Part shown: positions 1-10,628 of the stretch, piece by piece
Position numbering within the stretch: position 1 is the stretch's first letter
How the letters are laid out: each line of letters starts with the position of its first letter
NCBI GenBank assembly: GCA_958450325.1
Contig: OY288242.1
Span: 22,636,474-22,700,473, forward strand
Direction of reading: 5' to 3'
DNA: 64,000 nt
Origin: Agrostemma githago
Lineage: Eukaryota; Streptophyta; Magnoliopsida; Caryophyllales; Caryophyllaceae
Translations under genes and position numbers: made by a program
The notes under the pieces: generated by a model
What the model saw: the letters and a program-made list of their open reading frames with translations, nothing else
Told to the model about the DNA's origin: nothing
Database searches by the model: none

Positions 1-409
1 GTTATTTTCCTGAGGTTTTACCTTTCTATGTTTTTCTAACTGATCGTTCTTTTGTCCTGCAGAGCCTACTTCTCGCCTTTGGTCAAGGAAGGAGATAAGG
101 ATACTTGGCTTGGACGAAAATTTCATAATTGTTTCAAAGCGTCCCTCCCTTCCATCCAGCTACAAGAAAGGCGAGAAAAATCTGATGAGGTTCGTCAAGA
201 GTCTTTCTGCTAGTCGAAGGCTTCCCCTCCCTCCAAGGCTACAGCCTGCAAAGCCGACGGCTCCTCTCTCTGATGTCCAGGGTGCGGAGGCAGAGGTTAC
301 CTAACAAGCCACCCCCTCACCAGCCGGCAAGCAGGGTGATTCCTCTGCAGAGATTCATACTCCCCAGGGATCACGTCCTGTTAATTCCGAAGGAACTAGG
401 GAGAGTGTT
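1..409 (+). pseudogene. Antisense ORF (aORF) of a Tat-lineage gypsy element, upstream fragment
   Basis: A pyrimidine-rich stretch ending in CAG at 60-62 looks like a 3' splice site. From there a frame runs open to a TAA at 302-304 and continues in the same frame to 409, where an LTR element interrupts it. Joining 409 to 12217, with one copy of the GTGTT target duplication counted once, keeps the same frame. The TAA is probably a decayed CAA. The neighbouring pol of the same element lies on the opposite strand. That fits the known habit of plant Tat elements of carrying an extra ORF antisense to pol near the 3' LTR, often with the putative gypsy-type transposon domain. The visible sequence is low in recognisable motifs, so the family call rests on context and on the coiled-coil C-terminal part downstream. 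Confidence 0.5.
405..409. repeat. Left target site duplication GTGTT
   Basis: GTGTT lies directly before the TGATAAG start of the first LTR. It is repeated at 12212-12216, directly after the ATCA end of the third LTR. This defines one integration of everything between. Confidence 0.85.
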
Positions 410-770
410 TGATAAGTGTAGTTTGTAGTGCCTATTTTGCTGTGTTTTGGTCCCATTTTCCTTGCGGAATCGCTCCTTGGGAGCGGTTCATGGGCTACTT
501 ATGCTTCCTCTAGCTCGTTTCAGGTTCCCGAGACCATTCATGAAGAGTTGGAGCGATTCCGACTCAATACATACACTTTTCGGAGCCAACAAAGCGGAGG
601 AACGATCACTCGATGCCTTGGATTCGACCCCGAGACTTTGGGACCCGATCCCGAGCCCCTTAGGCTCGATCCCAAGACCCGAGAGTCAATGAGAAGTCCA
701 TGTGAAGCAAGGAGGAACCTTAAAGATCATATTGGAGGCCTACAAGACTCATCCCCGACAGGTATGGCCT

Positions 771-898
771 CATCCCGTCCGGGATGAGGTGTACAAAAGA
801 GGAGGCTACTGTTTGAAGCCCATCCCGACCTGGAGCAGGTCATCCCGGCCGGGACCGACCCCATCCCTACCGGGACCACCTCATCCCGGCCGGGACGG
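771..898. repeat. Palindromic CCCG-N-CGGG cluster in LTR 1
   Basis: Several copies of a near-palindromic 12-mer of the form TCCCGGCCGGGA or TCCCGTCCGGGA stand within 130 bases, ending about 50 bases before the TATA box. Equivalent clusters are in the other two LTRs and in the internal region at 3835-4021. Placement just upstream of the promoter suggests protein binding sites, but no factor is identified. Confidence 0.7.
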
Positions 899-950
899 CT
901 CAGTGGCAGCCCGTGAATGCATTGTTTCTTCTCTTTTCCACTTGGAACCC

Positions 951-958
951 TATATATA
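951..958 (+). promoter_or_regulatory. TATA box of LTR 1
   Basis: TATATATA follows the palindromic cluster and precedes a CT-rich stretch where transcription would begin, the usual U3/R arrangement. The same box is at 7087-7094 in LTR 2. Confidence 0.65.
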
Positions 959-1999
959 CCCTTCCTCTTGTATTCCTATGTTATGTTCTTGATAACCCAC
1001 AAAACCCTAGCCTTGTTTAGCATAGATTAGCATAGATTAGTGTAGATTAGTCCTTATTTAATCTTTAATCCTAGTTTAACTCTTGTATTTTGGGAATTCC
1101 TGAAGAATCCAACCAAGATTGACAACCTTGGTTGATGTATTTGGGTTTTCTTCCATTTATGCAAGATTTCTTCTTTTCATTTTTTCTAGTATGGTATAAT
1201 ATTCTTTTCCCTTCTTTTTATCTTTGTTTATCAATCAAGTTTCAATCTTAAGTTCTTGTTTATTGTTTTATTCATCATCCTTGTTAGTTCACATATGCAA
1301 GTTTGGTTGTTTGAGTTGGTTCTTCTTGTTAGTGTTAGTTTTAATTTAGATATGTTTGTTTAGATTCCTTGTGGGGTTAGTAGGAGGATTAAGTGTGGAT
1401 TATGGGTGATTAGGGCTTGATTATAGGTAAAGGGTGAATCTTTGTTGTTAGTCACATGTTGGGCACACTATGTGTTTGTTGAAATGCTTGTTTGAGTTGT
1501 AGTGGCCATGCTTCTCATGCTAGTCTTCCTCTACTCATTGTTTGTCTAGTATGTGATTTTGTTGAGAATAGTCTTAGACACAAGAGTGTGGACTAGGGTT
1601 TAGACGCGAGAGCGCGAACCCACCTTGACATCGGTCTACGTAGCGAGAGCCCGGATCGACTCTAGCAACTAGGAGACACCTACACCCTTGATTACCCAAA
1701 TCATCCTACTATGCTTATGAACCCGACCTAACCCTACTCTTTCCTCGTTCGATTTCTTTAGTTCGATAGATTCGTTTAGCCTTAGTTGTTACCCCTAGCT
1801 TAGCCATAGTCTTAGTTCATTCCCTTCTTATCGTTCTAGTTTAGTCTAGCGTCGAGACCTAGTCAAGTCTTTAGGTGGAACTTGGTCCAAACCCTCTTTA
1901 CCGTCCCCGTGGATTCGACCCTACTTGCCCTAGCTACCCACTAGGAATAGTCGGTTTTATATTGATCGGCGGGATCCACGACAAATCCCACCATCAATT

Positions 2000-2017
2000 T
2001 GGCGCCGTTGCCGGGGA
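2000..2017 (+). promoter_or_regulatory. Primer binding site, tRNA-Asp
   Basis: TGGCGCCGTTGCCGGGGA begins three bases after the LTR end. It is complementary to the 3' end of plant tRNA-Asp(GTC), including CCA. tRNA-Asp priming is characteristic of the Athila lineage. Confidence 0.85.
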
Positions 2018-2289
2018 CGGTGCTAGTTTAGACTTTGTTTTCCTAGTTACTTGACTTTGTCTTTTGTTTTGTGTTTTTCTTTTTTGTTTCTTTGCTTCTT
2101 GTGTGTGTGAGGTTTATTTCTCTCTTGTCTAGTGCCCAAAAAGCACTAGGCTTCTCACGTTTGCTCTTAGTCTACAGTTTGTGCTTAGAGGTGGTGACCA
2201 TCTTCTTCTTGCAACTTAGAGCCGCTTTAACGGACGGTTGCTAGATTGAGAAGTCCTCAACCGGGTACGAGCCGAGATCTCGAGCAAGC

Positions 2290-3354
2290 ATGAGGTTTGA
2301 TCTAAACTCCCCACACTCGGGAGCCGATATGAGCTACTCCTCTCCCTCCATGGATCAAGGGTATGACATGACGTCCCCCTACCATAATCAAGCTTCTTGG
2401 GGTAATCAAGACACTAGTGGGTATGAGCTTCAAGGTTATGGAAATGGCTAGCAACAAGTGAGCGCTTATCAACCATATGATCATGGTGGCTATTACTCGA
2501 GCTATCAATGTGAACCCACCATGTTTCATCATGACTCACCGTATGAAAGCCAATTTCCCCAAAACCCACCACATTACCCTCCACCCCAACCCAAAAATGA
2601 GCCCCAAAACCCACAATACTACCAATCATCTCAACCTCACCACCAAATGCCCAACTTGGAGTTTTATCAATCATTTCTTCAATTTCAAAGGAGCCAACAA
2701 GAGATGGCCATTCAAATGCAAAAGAACCAAGAGGAATTCATGGCCCAATATCAAAGAGAAAACGAGGCGAGGGATGCTCGATTGAATGCTTTAACGGCTC
2801 AAACCCTAATGTTCTTAACTCGATCTTCACAACTTGATGAGGGATGTTCATTTGAGGAAGGGGAACAACCCAATGACGAAGCCGTTAACGAATTCCCTAT
2901 GAGGAGCGACCTTGGCTTTGAAGAACCTCAATCGTCTACCCAAAAAGAGATGAATGAGGATATGACCCTTAGTGAAAGCAATGTTGGTGAAGAATTGGAG
3001 AAGGTTAGTGAGTTGGATGAGTTGGTGGAGTTTGTGAAGTTGTTGGGTGAAATTGACAAGCCCAAGTTGCCCTTGTCCGAGAATGTAGAAAAACATCAAG
3101 AGCCCCTTGTAAGTGAACCAAACAATGATTTGGAAGAGATTGAAACCGCCGGTAGAAGTTTCAATTCTCCTCTCCAAGATAACGTGGGGACAAGCGATGA
3201 AGATAGGGAACCACAACTTGAGGAAAGTGTGGGGGTGTGCAACGAGGAAGTGAGGCCAAAGCCGTTTTTTGTGCCTCATGATGAAGACTTGAAGCTTGAT
3301 AGTGATTGGAGGCGATGCCTAGGGAGGAAGAGGTCAGTAAAGCTCATAAGATGA
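2290..3354 (+). pseudogene. Acidic Gln/Asn-rich ORF of the non-autonomous Athila-like element
   Basis: A frame from the ATG at 2290 runs 53 codons to a TAG at 2449-2451 and then stays open in the same frame to the stop at 3352-3354. Without the TAG it would encode about 354 residues. The N-terminal third is rich in Tyr, Pro, Gln and Ser. The middle (about residues 120-170) is a Gln/Glu-rich, probably coiled stretch, and the rest is strongly acidic with many Glu. No zinc knuckle, protease, RT or integrase motif is present. It sits where gag should start, about 270 bases after the primer site. I do not recognise it as a standard Athila gag; it may be a gag remnant or an element-specific protein. 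The TAG probably replaces CAG. A start at the GTG at 2458 is not credible for a plant gene. Confidence 0.6.
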
Positions 3355-3834
3355 TATTGGGTCTTTTGAGGACTACTCCTTGCCTCCACCTTGGAGGCCG
3401 TGGAGGATTGCTTGGCTCGAGCACTCTTTGGGCCGTCTCTATGATGTCGGTAGTGCGTTCGACTTGCTCCTCCATGCCCTTGAGGGCTATGGTTAAAGAA
3501 TGAGAGTCCACCATCCTCGGTTTGACAGAGTTCCTTAAGAACCGTCATGTTGTACATTCTCCTACCTCTCTTCTCTTTAGCTTTGTGTTTGTAATTATGT
3601 TTATTGTGATTTTGTTCCTAGGACTCTTTGTTTTGTGATATTCTTGTTATTTGGATTGTTGATGAGCGTTGTGAGGGAGAGAATTTGATGTTGTGTTTGA
3701 GTTTATTGTGATAGGTGAAGTGAAGATGACTCCTAGAGAGGAATGGTTATCGATAGAGCATGGATTGTGAGCAAGGGAACGGGTTTTTGAAGCTTTGAAT
3801 AGCTTTTGGGGTTTTGGAAGCCACGAAGAGAGCG

Positions 3835-4021
3835 TCCCGACCGGGAAGAAGTCATCCCAACCGGGAAGGGTGAAGCATCCCGACCGGGAAAGATCCATCC
3901 CGATCGGGATGAGGGTACCATATTTTGGGTTTACTGGAGTGCCATCCCGATCGGAACGGGAGCTTCCCGACCGGGACGGGTATGTAATCCCGACCGGGAC
4001 CACCCATCCCGACCGGGACCA
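3835..4021. repeat. Internal palindromic CCCGACCGGG cluster
   Basis: About ten near-palindromic units of the type TCCCGACCGGGA occur in under 190 bases, the densest such block in the window. The motif matches that upstream of the LTR TATA boxes, although this site is about 2 kb inside the element. The spacing between units is irregular. Confidence 0.75.
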
Positions 4022-4782
4022 CCCCTACTCCCCCTTGTGCCTCTTCTTCGTCATTTGAGTCCACCCAACCATTGTACACCCCCTCCCAACCTCCTTTCTT
4101 CTCCTTGTTCCTATCATACGACCCTTACACTTTATTTACATGCCATCACTTCATTTCCTCTTCACTTTACACCGAGCCCCACATCAAATCTCACCCCCTC
4201 ACATCATTACTACCTCAACCATGCGATACTTTCAAGTTCGAAGCGGGATGACAATGATGACGACAAGCAAAGTGCTTATATTGACCAATGAGACGATGGA
4301 GCGAGTGAGTTGCTAACCGCATGGTACGGCAACTATCCTTTCCTTTTCGTCTTTGATAGCTTGTCCTCTTTTGTTAGTTCCCCTTCCCTTATACACTTTT
4401 GTGTCATGGTGGCCCTCGGAACCTTGGTATTTGTTGCTCCCGACTCTCGATGATGTGACTACATCGAGAGTCATTTCAAAATCCAAAATTTACAAGATTT
4501 TCACCCCTTTTTGTAGGAATTAGTCGGACTTGGGCGGAATCCGGGCTAGGTGACTTGATTACACCTAGTCCTCCCCTCCCATTTCCTTTTATTTCTTTCT
4601 TTTTATTTCTTCCCCCATCCATATCTTTTCTTGTCTCGGCCCACGGTGACTTGACTACACCCCGGCCGGACATATTCTACCCTTTTTCTCCACTTTTCTT
4701 TTTGATTTTTAGCTTTATTTTTGTAGTTTCTTTTCTTTTGTGTCTCCATGCACTACGGTCGAGCATGAGGACATTGCTCGGC

Positions 4783-4797
4783 TTAAGTGTGGGGGAG
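4783..4797 (+). promoter_or_regulatory. Second (central) polypurine tract copy
   Basis: TTAAGTGTGGGGGAG is identical to the polypurine tract at 6531-6545 next to LTR 2, but stands about 1.75 kb upstream. The equivalent copy in internal 2 is at 8881-8895. It may be an additional plus-strand primer site. Confidence 0.55.
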
Positions 4798-6530
4798 CGA
4801 TATTCTATCGTAGTTAGTTTTATTTTCATCATTTTTCGAAAAAAATCTTTAAAAATCCTAAAAATTTGAAAATTTTCACAAAAAAATCAAAAAGATTTTT
4901 CCTTTTGTGTGTTTTACTTTTGTGTCGTTGTATCGTATATGTGTTTTGTTGTGCGCGTTTTGCCTCCCTTTTTCCTCTTAGGTCGCCTAATCGCCGCTAA
5001 ATTTGGAAGGCTTTCAAGACATCCGGTAACACCTTATCCCTTTTTCCTCTTTACCTCTTGTGATGTTCGGAGGAGATTAGTGATGTTGTGTGCTCGGGAG
5101 GAGCTTTGTAAAGTTTGGTGTTGGTTGGTGGCTTGTTTGGAATCTCGGGGTGGTGTTTGTGTTGTTTATGTGGTTGTTTTGTTTTGTGGCCTTCTGTCTC
5201 TTTTTCTTTCGTTTTCGTCGCGTCTTTGTTTTGTGTTGTGTAGTTGTGTCTTGTGTGTAAATAGGTTTTCCAAAACCCGGTTTAGAGGCTAGTGTGTGAG
5301 TGTTTACTTTCCCTTCCTAGTGGTATAAATCGAGTCTTGGACTTTAGTCTAGTAGAATGACCCTAAATCAATGATTTCGTTGGTCCTTTACCTTGAGTCC
5401 ACCTAGCTTACTAGGGATTTACCACGGGATTTGCACTTTGACCATTATGACCACCCACGGTGTGAAAAGGCATTGGTTGCCGAGTCCCGTCCCTTAGGTG
5501 ACCATGTTTAGGATTGTTTGATTAGTCCAAGTTCTCCACTTTTTGTGGGTTCGAAGAGGGATCACGACCCCCGACCTACCCATTTACCTACCTCCTACAC
5601 ATACCCACACAATAAATTGCAATTTGTTGAGCTCTCTCTTTCTCGTTACACAAAGAAATGCCAAAAAGCCAAATCAAGCCAAAAGGGCAAAGAAAAGAAA
5701 ATGAAGGAGAAATGAAAGAAAGAAAAGAAAGAAGAAAAAGAAAAGGCACAAAAAGCCAAAAAGAAAATAGAAAAGAAGAAAAAGAAATGGCATGGCAACA
5801 CACAAAGCAAATATGCAAAAGAAAAGAGAAAATGCCAAAAGAAAATGGTTTCACAAAAAGAACCTAACCCCACAAAAATAAGCCTTTTTCTGACTTTTGC
5901 CGTGAAGAGCCTACCAAAAGACCGAGTCCCTAGGAAGGATGATAGCGGCGAAAGTCGGTCTTCCCTCACTTTGCAATTATTTCCACCTTTTTGCTTGGAC
6001 TAGTTAGGCGGTTTCGGAAATGGGACGACCCTCTTGGCTCATTGCTAAAGGGGGCGGCGTCTCACTTACCTACAGTGTCGACTAGCACCGTGGTTCATCC
6101 TTTTTCCATCCCGCCGATCGCCTCGTGGTACGTTCTTAGAAGGTTAGGAGGAACCGTGGTAAGTTACCAACGTTTTTATTGCATTGTCGTCATACTATTA
6201 GGGTTTTGTCCATTTTGGTTTGTATTGATAGCTTGGGAACATTGTCACTTGCCTTGAGTCCTAAACCGGTGCTTCTTTCACCGCTCTTTAGAGGGAAGCG
6301 GTGTTTGTTTCTTTTTGGGTGCAACCTTTTGTGCATTTGTTTGTATGTTTGTTTGTTTATGTGTTTTTGTGTCCGGTTGCATCCACGGTTTTGTCGCAAG
6401 ACCTCACTTGCCTTGCGGAGAGCACTTATCCTCTAGGTGTTCTCGCGTGACTTGAAAGGGCGTAGGGTGCGCTAATACCCGCTCGGCTAGTTTAGTAGTT
6501 AGTTTGTGCTTACTCGAGGGCGAGTAAGGG

Positions 6531-6545
6531 TTAAGTGTGGGGGAG
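6531..6545 (+). promoter_or_regulatory. Polypurine tract before LTR 2
   Basis: TTAAGTGTGGGGGAG lies one base before the LTR start TGATAAG, the normal place for the plus-strand primer. The copy before LTR 3 (10613-10627) has two G-to-A changes: TTAAGTATGGAGGAG. Confidence 0.75.
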
Positions 6546-6546
6546 T

Positions 6547-8130
6547 TGATAAGTGTAATTTGTAGTGCCTATTTTGCTGTGTTTTGGTCCCATTTTCCTT
6601 TCGGAATCGCTCCTTGGGAGCGGTTCATGGGCTACTTATGCTTCCTCTAGCTCGTTTCAGGTTCCCGAGACCATCCATGAAGAGTTGGAGCGATTCCGAC
6701 TCAATACATACACATTTCGGAGCCAACAAAGCGAAGGAACGATCACTCGATGCCTTGGATTCGACCCGAGACCTTGAGACCCGATCCCGAGCCCCTTAGG
6801 CTCGATCCCGAGACCCGAGAGTCAATGAGAAGTCCATTTGAAGCAAGGAGGAACCTTAAAGATCATATTGGAGGCCTACAAGACTCATCCCCGACGGGTA
6901 TGGCCTCATCCCGTCCGGGATGAGCTGTACAAAAGAGGAGGCTACTGTTTGAAGCCCATCCCGACCGGGAGCAGGTCATCCTGACCGGGACCGACCCCAT
7001 CCCGATTGGGACCACCTCATCCCGGCCGGGACGGCCCAGTGGCAGCCCGTGAATGCATTGTTTCTTCTCCTTTCCACTTGGAACCCTATATATACCCTTC
7101 CTCTTGTATTCCTATGTTATGTTCTTGATAACCCACAAAACCCTAGCCTAGTTTAGCATAGATTTGCATAGATTAGTGTAGATTAGTCCTTAGTTAATCT
7201 TTAATCCTTGTTTAACTCTTGTAATTTGGGAATTCTTGAAGAATCCAACCAAGATTGACAACCTTGGTTGATGTATTTGGGTTTTCTTCCATTTATGCAA
7301 GATTTCTTCTTTTCATCTTCTCTAGTATTGTATAATATTCTTTTCCCTTCTTTTTATCTTTGTTTATCAATCAAGTTTCAATCTTTAGTTCTTGTTTATT
7401 GTTTTGTTCATCATCCTTGTTAGTTCACATATGCAAGTTTGGTTGTTTGAGTTGGTTCTTCTTGTTAGTGTTAGTTTTAATTTAGATATGTTTGTGTAGA
7501 TTCCTTGTAGGGTTAGTAGGAGGATTAAGTGTGTATTATGGGTGATTAGGGCTTGATTATGGGTAAAGGGTGAATCTTTGTTGTTAGTCACATGTTGGGC
7601 ACACTATGTGTTTGTTGAAATGCTTGTTTGAGTTGTAGTGGCCATGCATCTCATGCTAGTCTTCCTCTACTCATTGTTTGTCTAGTATGTGATTTTGTTG
7701 AGAATAGTCTTAGACACAAGAGTGTGGACTAGGATTTAGACGCGAGAGCGTGAACCCACCTTGACATCGGTCTACGTAGCGAGAGCCCGGATCGACTCTA
7801 GCAACTAGAAGACACCTACACCCTTGATTACCCAAATCATCCTACTATGCTTATGAACCCGACCTAACCCTACTCTTTCCTCGTTCGATTTCTTTAGTTC
7901 GATAGATTCGTTTAGCCTTAGTTGTTACCCCTAGCTTAGCCATAGTCTTAGTTCATTCCCTTCTTATCGTTCTAGTTTAGTCTAGCGTCGAGACCTAGTC
8001 AAGTCTTTAGGTGGAACTTGGTCCAAACCCTCTTTACCGTCCTCGTGGATTCGACCCTACTTGCCCTAGCTACCCACTAGGAATAGTCGGTTTTATATTG
8101 ATCGGCGGGATCCACGACAAATCCCACCAT
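6547..8130 (+). repeat. LTR 2 (central) of the Athila-like element
   Basis: It is near-identical to LTR 1, but the last bases CA are missing and it runs from CCACCAT straight into internal sequence at 8131. The primer site and the ORF-bearing part are therefore absent after it. A palindromic cluster is at 6905-7034 and TATATATA at 7087-7094. Confidence 0.88.
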
Positions 8131-8880
8131 ACCCTTGGCCTTTCCTTCGTCGTTTGAGCCCACTCTACCACTTTATACCCCCTCCCAACCTCCCTACATC
8201 TCCTTACTCTCATTATATGACCCCTACACCTCATATACACATTTTCACCTCCATTTCTCTTCACTTTACACCGACCTTCACATCAAAACCCACCTCATTA
8301 TACCTTTGTGCTCCAACCGTGGATCCGTATAGTGATCGGAGAGGAATAACAATGACGACGACTAGCTACGTGCCAATATTGACTTTTGAGACGATGGAGC
8401 GAGTGAGTTGCTAACCGTATGGTATGGCAACTATCCTCTCTTTTCCGTTTTTTATAGCTTGTTTGCCTTTGTTTGTTCCTCTCCCCTTTTACACTTTTGT
8501 GTCATGGTGGCCCTCGGGGCCTTGGTATTAGTCGCTCCCGACTCTCGATGATGTGATTACATCAAGAGTCATTTCAAAATCCAAATTTACAAGATTTTCA
8601 CCCTTTTATAGTAATTAGTCGGATTTGGGCGGAATTCGGGCTAGGTGACTTGATCACACCTAGTCCTCCCCTCCCATTTCCTTTTATTCTTTCTTTTTAT
8701 TTCTTCCCCCATCCATATCTTTTCTCGTCTCGGCCCATGGTGACTTGACTACACCCCGGCTGGACACATTCTACCATTTTCTCCACTTTTCTTTTTGATT
8801 TTTAGCTTTATTTTCGTAATTTCTTTTCTTTTCTTTTCCGTCTCCATACACTACGGTCGAGCATGAGGACATTGCTCGAC

Positions 8881-8895
8881 TTAAGTGTGGGGGAG
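8881..8895 (+). promoter_or_regulatory. Central polypurine tract copy in internal 2
   Basis: TTAAGTGTGGGGGAG, identical to 4783-4797 and 6531-6545. Confidence 0.55.
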
Positions 8896-10612
8896 CGATA
8901 TTCTATCATAGTTAGTATTATTTTCTTAGTTTTTCGAAAAAATCTTTGAAAACCCTAAAAATTTGAAAAATTTTCACAAAAATCAAAAAGATTTTCTTTT
9001 GTGTGTTTTCCTTTTGTGTCGTTGTGTCGTATATTTGTTTCGTTGTGTGTGTTTTGCCTCCCTTTTCCTTATAGGTTGCTTGAATCACCGTTAGTTTTGG
9101 AAAGCTTTCAAGACATCCGGTAACATCTTCTATCTCTTTTCCCTCTTTATTTCTTGTGAAGTTTGGAGAAGGTTTGTGATGTGGTGTGCTCGGGTGGAGC
9201 TTTGTAATGCTTGTGGTCGATTTGGTGGCTTGTTTGGAAGCTTGGGGTGGTGTTTGTGTTGGTTATTTGTTCGTTTTGTTTCGTTGCTTTTGCTTCTTTT
9301 TCTTTCGTTCTTTCTCGTGTCTTTGTTTTGTGTGTGTAGTTGTGTCTTGTGTGTGAAAAGGTTTTCGAAAACCCGGTTTAGAGGCTAGTGTGCAAATGTT
9401 TACTTTCCCTTTCTAGTAGTATAAATCGAGTCTTGGACTTTAGTCTAGTAGAATGACCCTAAATCAATGATTTCGTTGGTCCTTTACCTTGAGTCCACCT
9501 AGCTTACTAGGGATTTACTACGGGATTTGCATTTTGACCATTTTGACCACTCACGGTGTGAAAAGGCCTTGGTTGCCGAGTCCCGTCCCTTAGATGACCT
9601 TGCTTGACATTGCTCGACTAGTCCAAGTTTTTCCCCTTTTTGTGGGTTTGAAGGGAAGGGCCCGTCCCGACTTACCCATTTACCTACCTCCTACACATAT
9701 CCACACAATAAATTGCAATTTGTTGAGTTCTCCCTTTCTTGTTGCAAAGAGATGCCTACAACAAAAGGGCAAAGAAAAGAAAAATAAAGAAAAAGAAAGA
9801 AAGAAAGAAAAGATTGAAGAAAAAGAAAAGGCACAAAAAGCCAAAAAGAAAATAGAAAAGAAGAAAAAAAAATTGGCATAGCAACACAAAGCAAGAATGC
9901 AAAAGAAAGAAAAATGCCAAAAAGAAAATCGTCTCACAAAAAGATCCTAACCGCACAAAAATAAGCCTTTCCCGACTTTTGCCGTGAAGAGCCTACCAAA
10001 GGACCGAGTCCCTAGGAAGGATGATAGAGGCAAAGGTCGGTCTTCCCTCACTTTGCAAATATTTTCACCTTTTTACTTGGACTAGTTAGGCGGTTTCGGA
10101 CATGGGACGACCCTCTTGGCCCATTGCTAAAGGGGGCGTGGTCTCACTTACCTACAGTGTCGACTAACACCGTGGTTCATCCTTTTTCCATCCCGCCGAT
10201 CGTCCCGTAGTACGTTCTTAGAGGGTTAGGAGGAACCTAGGTAAGTTACCAACGTTTTTGTTGCTTTGTCGTCATACTATTAGGGTTTTGTCCATTTTGG
10301 TTTGTATTGCTAGCTTGGGAACGTTGTCACTTGCCTCGAGTCCTAAACCGGTGCTTCTTTCACCGCTTTTTAGAGGGAAGCGGTATTTGTTTCTTTTTGG
10401 GTGCAACCTTTTGTGTGTTCGTTTGTATGTATGTTTGTTTATGTGTTTTTGTCTCCGGTTGCATCCACGGTTTTGTCGCAAGAACTCACTTGCCTTGCGG
10501 AGAGCACTTACCCTCTAGGTGTTCTCGCGTGAGTTGAAAGGGCGTAGGGTGCGCTAATACCCGCTCGGCTAGTTTAGTAGTTAGTTTGTACTTACTCGAG
10601 GGCGAGTAAGGG

Positions 10613-10627
10613 TTAAGTATGGAGGAG
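10613..10627 (+). promoter_or_regulatory. Decayed polypurine tract before LTR 3
   Basis: TTAAGTATGGAGGAG differs from the other copies by two G-to-A changes and stands directly before LTR 3. Confidence 0.6.
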
Positions 10628-10628
10628 T

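Larger units (their letters stand above)
410..1996 (+). repeat. LTR 1 of the Athila-like element
   Basis: It starts TGATAAGTG and ends CCACCATCA, so the ends form the short inverted repeat TGAT...ATCA. It is near-identical to 6547-8130 over its whole length, and to 10629-11020 over the first quarter only. The GC palindrome cluster and the TATA box lie about 350-550 bases from its start. Frames inside it, for example from 428, are unlikely to be genes because they recur in every LTR copy. Confidence 0.9.
3355..6530 (+). other. Non-coding internal region of the Athila-like element
   Basis: No frame here is coding in character. It contains a second palindromic cluster (3835-4021), a polypurine tract copy (4783-4797) and an A/G-rich tract at about 5655-5850. 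The part from about 4035 onward is repeated with high identity at 8131-10628. Small frames in the A/G-rich tract are composition artefacts. Confidence 0.7.
8131..10628 (+). repeat. Shortened second internal region
   Basis: It is co-linear with 4035-6546: same polypurine tract copy (8881-8895), A/G-rich tract (about 9770-9930), and final polypurine tract (10613-10627). It lacks everything equivalent to 1997-4030. The join CCACCAT/ACCC lies at a short stretch of similarity between the LTR end (CCCACCAT) and the internal sequence (GGACCACCCC), as in an illegitimate deletion. No coding frame of note. Confidence 0.8.

Noticed and set aside
428..992. Overlapping frames in LTR 1, repeated in LTRs 2 and 3
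   Set aside because: They lie in LTR sequence, start at GTG or TTG, overlap each other and contain the palindromic cluster; no protein motif.
2458..3354. ORF starting at GTG 2458 as a separate gene
   Set aside because: A GTG start is not credible in a plant; it is the continuation of the frame from ATG 2290 past a TAG.
5646..5969. Phe-rich or Lys-rich frames in the A/G-rich tract (also 9594-9956)
   Set aside because: Composition artefacts of a purine-rich stretch that recurs in both internal regions.
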